DNA of 9,270 nucleotides from contig JAMOOB010000264.1 of assembly GCA_027066265.1 (NCBI GenBank), positions 1 through 9,270 on the forward strand. The letters are read 5' to 3'. The notes beneath the pieces were generated by a model. It was not told the DNA's origin and searched no databases. It worked only from the letters and a program-made list of their open reading frames with translations. Of this stretch, positions 5,152 to 9,270 are shown in pieces; position 1 is the stretch's first letter; each line of letters begins with the position of its first letter. Both the position numbers and the translations under genes were made by a program. The DNA comes from Desulfurococcales archaeon. Its GTDB lineage: Archaea; Thermoproteota; Thermoprotei_A; Sulfolobales; Ignisphaeraceae.

Positions 5152-6306
5152 CTAGAGTAGCTCGGTCTTTACCTTTGGACCCTTGACTTCGTAGAGCTTA
5201 GCCTCTACGAATCTATCCTTGAGCTTCTGGAGTACTTCGGGTAGCGTTGTGTATTCCATCTCTTCTGGACCGAGTCTGTGCGGCATGAATGGTCCGTGCC
5301 TCCTCATGTAGTCAGCTATCAGCTGAGCCATCCTCCTCGTCTCGTCGAACGCTGGATCGTCGAATAGATCGGCTGGTCCGATGAGTCTACCGTTCTTGAT
5401 CTGGAATCCTAGGGCAACGACTCTCGGTGGGCCATCGAACCTCGTACACTTAGCATGTCTCTGGCTAACGGGCATCAGTGGACCGAAGTGGCTACCTCTC
5501 ATCCATCCAGCTACGAGGTGTGGGAAGGCGAAGGCTTCTAGGATCTCTCCAACGGCTGGGAATCCGCTCTGAGCTCTAACGATACACACTGGATCGTCTT
5601 TACCTACGTACCTACCAGCGATGAGGTTCAGCCTCTCTACCGAGACCACGGCAGCGATCTCGTTATCCTTCTTCCTGTAGACCCTCCTAATCACGAACCT
5701 ACCCGGAGTACCGATCAGCGCTAGGATGTCGTACATCTCCTCGGGTGCGTTCATGACTACGTACTTGCCCTCCATAACGTCGTAGATCTCGAACTTGAAT
5801 CCATCGTGTAGCTTCGGATCGATGACTAGCCCAGCCGTGTTGAATGGATCGGCGAAGATTCTGAATAGCGGTAGGTTGAAGGCTCCCGGCTCCGTCTTGT
5901 CAGCCATGAATACCACTATGGGTTCGGCAGGTCTTTCAACGAACTCCATCTCTGCTACGCCGGGTCCTAGACCACGTACGTTGCCGGAGAAGGCTTCGGC
6001 TAGCAGGTCTTGACCAGCTGCGTAGAGACCGAGCTCTTTAGCAACCTTGGCAGCTTCCTTGAACGCATTCCAAGCGAGTTCGTGTACTTCGGGCGAGTCG
6101 ACACCCTTTCTGTGAGTCATGATTAGCTGTAGGTCGTCGCCTACGTGCGTCACGTAGTAGTCTATGATGATGCCCTTGCTCTTACCCTCGGCGAGGACTC
6201 TAGCAGCAGCAGCCATACAGTCGGGATGCACGATGTGGTGTCCAGCTAGAGAACCTATGTCTGCCTTGATCACGGATACGGTTACGGTCTGCTTCTCCTG
6301 GGACAT
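5152..6306 (-). CDS. fbp: Fructose-1,6-bisphosphate aldolase/phosphatase (bifunctional, class V), 384 aa
   Basis: Condenses dihydroxyacetone phosphate and glyceraldehyde-3-phosphate to FBP and then hydrolyses it to fructose-6-phosphate in one remodelling active site, making gluconeogenesis one-way in archaea. Seen: SVIKADIGSLAGHH (Mg ligands Asp16, His23), HVGDDLQL (Asp57, Asp58), FMADKTEPGAFNLP (Asp136), and AGRYVGKDDPV, where Lys236 is the Schiff-base lysine with Tyr233 three residues earlier and Asp237/Asp238 binding metal. Length matches the family. The frame runs open to ATG 6423, but I start at ATG 6306 (MSQEKQTVTVSVIKADIG) because homologues begin a few residues before this motif and the 39 extra residues are unlike coding sequence. 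A TATA-like AGATATTTAC lies about 50 bases upstream. The isomerase gene follows. Confidence 0.95.
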   Translation of the reverse strand: MSQEKQTVTVSVIKADIGSLAGHHIVHPDCMAAAARVLAEGKSKGIIIDYYVTHVGDDLQLIMTHRKGVDSPEVHELAWNAFKEAAKVAKELGLYAAGQDLLAEAFSGNVRGLGPGVAEMEFVERPAEPIVVFMADKTEPGAFNLPLFRIFADPFNTAGLVIDPKLHDGFKFEIYDVMEGKYVVMNAPEEMYDILALIGTPGRFVIRRVYRKKDNEIAAVVSVERLNLIAGRYVGKDDPVCIVRAQSGFPAVGEILEAFAFPHLVAGWMRGSHFGPLMPVSQRHAKCTRFDGPPRVVALGFQIKNGRLIGPADLFDDPAFDETRRMAQLIADYMRRHGPFMPHRLGPEEMEYTTLPEVLQKLKDRFVEAKLYEVKGPKVKTELL

Positions 6307-6350
6307 GAGACCTACCCCGAAACTCACCAAGCCTACGCTAAGGTGTGAGG

Positions 6351-6360
6351 GTAAATATCT
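6351..6360 (-). promoter_or_regulatory. Probable TATA box of FBP aldolase/phosphatase
   Basis: AGATATTTAC on minus, within the 119-base gap after ABCE1; predicts a leader of about 23 bases that includes GGGGTAGGT before ATG 6306. A second AT-rich GTTTATAC lies farther up near 6405-6412. Confidence 0.4.
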
Positions 6361-6425
6361 AGTTACGAAACGTATCGTTGTAGCAACGAAGAGATGTTTC
6401 ACCTCGTATAAACAGGTATGCACAG

Positions 6426-8270
6426 CTACTTACTGCTCTCCTCTTCGCTAACCTCGATCGGCTTAGCGTAGAAGTAGGTACCCATCGACTTCTGTAGCCT
6501 ATCGAGGTAGCTACCGGGCTTATTCATGCGTGGACGACCAGTCCTAGGATCCCTTCTAAACGTGACGTTCAGCTCCTTAAGGAAGTCGTTGAGCGTAGAA
6601 CCTATGTGTTGGGGTGCCTTAGCGAATCCCTCTACGCCGGGAGTACCGGTGAACAACATTGCTCGATCGACAGCGTAGTCTAGGAGTAGCAGGTTGTGAT
6701 CGACTACGAACGTTACGCACTTCCTCATCCTCGTAACTCTCTTTATTGCTCGAGCAACAGCTAGCTGTTCCTCAACATCTATATGCGTCGAAGGTTCGTC
6801 GAGTAGATAAACATCCGCTTCCTTGATTAGGCATGCAGCTACGTAGAACTTCTGTAGCTCACCACCGCTAAGGTTGCGAACCTCCTTCTTGAATAGCCTA
6901 TCCACTTCGAGTCTACGAATAACCTCGTTGAAGAGCCAGTGACTGGGATCCAGAGCTTCCTTGTTTACGAGAGCTAGACACTCCTCGACAGTGCTACACT
7001 TAGGGATCTCACGCTCGAGGTACTGAGGTTTGTAGCTTATGCGAAATGCAGAGGATGTCGTGTAGCCTTCGTCGGGGTTCAGGATGCCCGCAAGGAGCTT
7101 GATGAACGTTGTCTTACCTATGCCGTTGGGTCCGAGGATCCCAATCACTTCACCTCGATAAGCGTTGCCGGGTTCGACGACGAGCTTGAATCCATCGAGT
7201 TTCTTCACCATTCTACTCCATTCAACTAGCGGAACCTCTACCTTCTCTAGGTAGCTAGCATCTTCCTTAACTTCGTGGAGTCGGAACACTATCTTCTCAT
7301 CGCGAATCCTAACGTTTTCGGAAGGTAGGTAACCCTCGAGGTAGTGATTGATTCCGCTACCCGTTGCATAGAGCTTAGAGAACACTCCGTAGACACCGGG
7401 TTCTCCGAAAGCTATAACGACGTAGTTCGATACGTAGTCGAGGAGCGCTAGATCGTGCTCAACCACGAAAGCGTAGCAATCCTTAGGCAACAACTCTGGT
7501 ATTGCTTGCGCAATCCTCAACCTCTCGCGTATATCTAGGTAGCTGCTAGGCTCGTCGAAGATGTACACATCTCCCTGCCTCTCGAGAGCTACTGCGATAG
7601 CGAACTTCTGTAGCTCACCACCGCTAAGGTTGCGAACCTCCTTACTCAGAATCTTCTCGAGGGCTAGAGCATCGACGACGTCCTTCATAACCTTCCTCTC
7701 ATCCAAACGCTTCAGGATTTCGTTTACCGTACCCTTGACGTACTTCGGTATCAACTCTACGTACTGTATCTTGTGAATAACCTTGATACCGCCTTCGTAG
7801 AGCTTAGAGAAGTAGTCGTAGAGTTCCGTACCCCTAAACCTTTCGAGAACACGTTCTTTCGATGGTTTCGAAGACCAATCGCCTAGATTCGGAACGAGTT
7901 CTCCAGCAAGTATTCTGAGCGCGGTAGTCTTACCGATACCGTTCCTACCCACGATACCAACAACCTTACCTCTAACCGGTGTTGGTAATCCGTAGAGCTT
8001 GAATGCGTTCGGACCGTATCTATGCACAACCATCTTCTCGAACTCGTCCGGGAGATTAACGATCTTCAACGCATTGAACGGACACTTCTTGATGCATATA
8101 CCACATGCAATGCAGAACTCTTCGTGTATCACTGGCCTATTCTTTCTCTCGGGACTAAGCTCGATAGCTTTGTATGGACGCGTACGGTTTACTGGGCAGA
8201 AGCGTATGCATGGTGTTCCACATCGATCTGGTTGACATAGTTCTAGATCTACGACGGCTACCCTAGCCAT
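6426..8270 (-). CDS. abce1: ABCE1/Rli1 ribosome-recycling ATPase with two 4Fe-4S clusters, 614 aa
   Basis: Splits ribosomes into subunits after termination together with release factor aRF1 or Pelota, and stays on the small subunit for re-initiation. The N-terminal domain has the eight cluster cysteines (C12, C17, C21, C25 and C53, C56, C59, C63; IACGICIKKCPF). Two ATPase halves follow: Walker A GIVGRNGIGKTT (106-117) and GILGPNGIGKTT (377-388); signatures NLSGGELQKF in both halves; Walker B YIFDEPSSYLD (Glu240) and YLLDEPSTHID (Glu492); H-loops EHDL (His272) and DHNL (His525). The hinge and C-terminal basic patch (DPRTGRPRMNKPGSYLD) are present, and length is typical. ATG 8270 starts directly with the cluster domain. 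A TATA box about 50 bases upstream gives its own promoter. Near-identical DNA encodes both signatures (GAACCTTAGCGGTGG region), an internal repeat. Confidence 0.97.
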   Translation of the reverse strand: MARVAVVDLELCQPDRCGTPCIRFCPVNRTRPYKAIELSPERKNRPVIHEEFCIACGICIKKCPFNALKIVNLPDEFEKMVVHRYGPNAFKLYGLPTPVRGKVVGIVGRNGIGKTTALRILAGELVPNLGDWSSKPSKERVLERFRGTELYDYFSKLYEGGIKVIHKIQYVELIPKYVKGTVNEILKRLDERKVMKDVVDALALEKILSKEVRNLSGGELQKFAIAVALERQGDVYIFDEPSSYLDIRERLRIAQAIPELLPKDCYAFVVEHDLALLDYVSNYVVIAFGEPGVYGVFSKLYATGSGINHYLEGYLPSENVRIRDEKIVFRLHEVKEDASYLEKVEVPLVEWSRMVKKLDGFKLVVEPGNAYRGEVIGILGPNGIGKTTFIKLLAGILNPDEGYTTSSAFRISYKPQYLEREIPKCSTVEECLALVNKEALDPSHWLFNEVIRRLEVDRLFKKEVRNLSGGELQKFYVAACLIKEADVYLLDEPSTHIDVEEQLAVARAIKRVTRMRKCVTFVVDHNLLLLDYAVDRAMLFTGTPGVEGFAKAPQHIGSTLNDFLKELNVTFRRDPRTGRPRMNKPGSYLDRLQKSMGTYFYAKPIEVSEEESSK

Positions 8271-8316
8271 GATGCCACGACCTCGCGATGCAGAGAAGTA
8301 TGCGAGTGCTTAATAG

Positions 8317-8325
8317 GATAAAAAG
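8317..8325 (-). promoter_or_regulatory. TATA box of abce1
   Basis: TTTTTATCC on minus; expected transcript start near 8294, leaving a leader of about 24 bases. Confidence 0.5.
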
Positions 8326-8342
8326 GTCTTACAACGACGACC

Positions 8343-8426
8343 CTACCACTCCTCTTCTTCCCATTCCTCTTCTTCTTCCCACCACTCTTCCTCTTCTTCC
8401 CATTCCTCCTCTAGGTAGGGAACCAT
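8343..8426 (-). CDS. Glu/Trp-only acidic micropeptide, 27 aa
   Basis: From ATG 8426 the frame encodes MVPYL followed by blocks EEEW, EEEEEWW, EEEEEW, EEEEW and a stop at 8343-8345: 17 Glu and 5 Trp in 27 residues. GGTGAG stands five bases before the ATG, and a TATA box (TTTTATATCG, 8471-8480) lies about 50 bases upstream, so both transcription and translation signals are in place. It sits between the Cgi121-like gene and abce1 on the same strand. I do not recognise a family. The charge and aromatic spacing suggest a disordered or helical acidic tail that could contact a basic ribosomal or RNA-binding partner; that is inference. The alternative is a simple-sequence pyrimidine tract with no product, but the in-frame Trp spacing and clean start and stop argue for a peptide. 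Confidence 0.5.
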   Translation of the reverse strand: MVPYLEEEWEEEEEWWEEEEEWEEEEW

Positions 8427-8470
8427 ACCAGCTCACCGATGCGATTCTGCAAGGATACCTACATAGAGCT

Positions 8471-8480
8471 CGATATAAAA
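8471..8480 (-). promoter_or_regulatory. TATA box upstream of the acidic micropeptide
   Basis: TTTTATATCG on minus, lying just after the end of the Cgi121-like gene; start of transcription expected near 8449. Confidence 0.5.
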
Positions 8481-8497
8481 GTGTTTGCTACATAGAG

Positions 8498-8992
8498 CTA
8501 GACCGCGAAGATAGAGCCCAACCCTGTTAATCCGAGCCTTGGAAGCGTTCGGGGTATTCCCCTAAGCCTTAGCCCTACGTATTCAACGAGCTTCTTCTCG
8601 TCGATGCTAGCCTCATCGAGTACGCAGCCAAGGTTCCGAACAGCATCGAGAGCTCTATCAACATCGATACGTCTACCCACTGCAATAACGACGATCTTGC
8701 CATCGTCGAGCATAGGAAGGTAGTTCCCGATGATCTCCGAGATCTGTCGACACGCCACCAACTTCGTTAGTACCTCGATGCTGAACTTCCGAGCTACCGA
8801 ACGACCTTCTCTACGTGCACGAAGAGCTAGGTACGCAGCCAAGGCATGGCTTTCGACTGGATGCGAAAGCATAGGTATAGCACCGCAGAAACCATCCTCA
8901 ACAAACTCGCTACACCTAGCAGCTATACCGCGATCAACTACCTCAACGGGTTTGCTACACCTAGCTACAGCAACGAGTATCAGCTCAACCAC
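8498..8992 (-). CDS. cgi121: Cgi121-like KEOPS complex subunit, 164 aa
   Basis: KEOPS makes N6-threonylcarbamoyl-adenosine at position 37 of ANN-decoding tRNAs; Cgi121 binds the tRNA CCA end and the Bud32 kinase. The best match is the central part: SHALAAYLALRARREGRS, then VARKFSIEVLTKLVACRQI, the helix pair and 'E-x-L…RQI' signature of this family, followed by strand IVVIAVGRRIDVDRALDAV. The C-terminus is Gly/Leu/Arg-rich and ends IFAV. GTG 8992 is the only usable start: an in-frame stop lies six codons earlier. Its GTGGTTGA start overlaps the stop of the ubiquitin-like gene by 8 bases, so the two are translationally coupled. No other KEOPS gene (Kae1, Bud32, Pcc1) lies in the window. Family call by pattern, not alignment. 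Confidence 0.68.
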   Translation of the reverse strand: MVELILVAVARCSKPVEVVDRGIAARCSEFVEDGFCGAIPMLSHPVESHALAAYLALRARREGRSVARKFSIEVLTKLVACRQISEIIGNYLPMLDDGKIVVIAVGRRIDVDRALDAVRNLGCVLDEASIDEKKLVEYVGLRLRGIPRTLPRLGLTGLGSIFAV

Positions 8993-9270
8993 CGTGTATG
9001 ACTGGTATCACGGCAACTTCAACGACGTTGCTCGAAGAAATAGCTTCTCGAAAATCATTGACGTCGTAGAGAAGCTTAGAATCTATTCGATTCACAAACA
9101 CAACGTACCCCGGCCTAACGTCTAGAGCTTCGCAATCGAATACGCGTTCAGCTCTCTCAATCTCTCTACATAGAATGCGTATCAGCGATCTAAGATCTTC
9201 TAAAGCTTCACTAACCTCGAATTCCTTAGTAGGTAGATCTCTTCGTAGCGAACCTAGGGGTTGGAAAACG
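8985..9270 (-). CDS. Ubiquitin-like beta-grasp protein (Urm1/SAMP/MoaD type) ending in His-Gly-Gly, 5' end outside window
   Basis: 94 residues are visible; the start lies just beyond base 9270. The layout is that of MoaD/Urm1: a first hairpin (PLGSLRRDLPTKEFEV), a long helix (EALEDLRSLIRILCREIE), then RPGYVVFVNRIDSKLL, and the last strand VVEVAVIPVIHGG at the very C-terminus. The diglycine end is what an E1-like enzyme adenylates; such proteins carry sulfur for tRNA thiolation or molybdopterin, or are attached to lysines of other proteins. The stop overlaps the Cgi121-like start by 8 bases. Genes of tRNA thiolation and of t6A synthesis side by side suggest a tRNA-modification operon. Whether it is a sulfur carrier, a protein tag or both cannot be read from sequence. 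Confidence 0.72.
   Translation of the reverse strand, partial: VFQPLGSLRRDLPTKEFEVSEALEDLRSLIRILCREIERAERVFDCEALDVRPGYVVFVNRIDSKLLYDVNDFREAISSSNVVEVAVIPVIHGG

Noticed and set aside
6307..6423. Upstream ATG extending FBP aldolase/phosphatase by 39 residues
   Set aside because: The extension covers the TATA-like box and does not fit the family's N-terminus.
7620..7645. Long identical DNA at 6862-6890 and 7618-7645
   Set aside because: This is the ABC signature coded alike in both halves of ABCE1, explained by the duplicated domain rather than a mobile repeat.
8288..8530. Plus frame rich in Leu/Pro
   Set aside because: Antisense of the Glu/Trp tract; Pro/Leu/Phe codons are the complement of Trp/Glu codons.

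Overview
The window looks like the chromosome of a hyperthermophilic crenarchaeon (Thermoproteota). Three things point that way: the bifunctional archaeal-type fructose-1,6-bisphosphate aldolase/phosphatase, the short archaeal triosephosphate isomerase, and ABCE1/Rli1. TATA-box promoters sit 25-50 bases before several genes. Genus cannot be fixed by eye; a Desulfurococcales-like relative is a guess.

Right half (about 4.4-9.27 kb), all on the minus strand and read right to left, is dense and well conserved. First comes a ubiquitin-like protein (5' end outside the window) ending in His-Gly-Gly. It overlaps a Cgi121-like KEOPS subunit by 8 bases. A 27-residue peptide made almost only of Glu and Trp follows, absent from ordinary ORF lists because of its size. 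Then come ABCE1, FBP aldolase/phosphatase and triosephosphate isomerase. The first four fit tRNA modification and translation; the last two form a gluconeogenic pair that acts on the same triose phosphates. TATA-like boxes before the small peptide, ABCE1 and FBPase suggest several transcripts rather than one operon.

A tRNA-Arg(GCG) gene with encoded CCA lies at 3931-4008 (minus). Between it and the isomerase is a broken reading frame with a methyltransferase-like glycine motif.

Left half is sparse. It holds a 45-residue AbrB-like protein (165-302), an RNase H-like/DUF3800-like protein ending at 977 whose start codon is unclear, and an orphan PD-(D/E)XK nuclease (1347-2570, minus) with a tandem-TATA upstream region. 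About 1.3 kb (2640-3930) has no large gene. By hand I find a 52-residue one-knuckle zinc protein (3344-3502, minus), a second plausible small minus frame (3682-3861), and several frame-broken plus-strand pieces, including one resembling a ribbon-helix-helix antitoxin. The left edge (1-183) carries a Thr-rich minus frame with no start codon. The general picture is stable housekeeping genes on the right and accessory, partly decayed material on the left. I found no CRISPR array and no intact insertion sequence.
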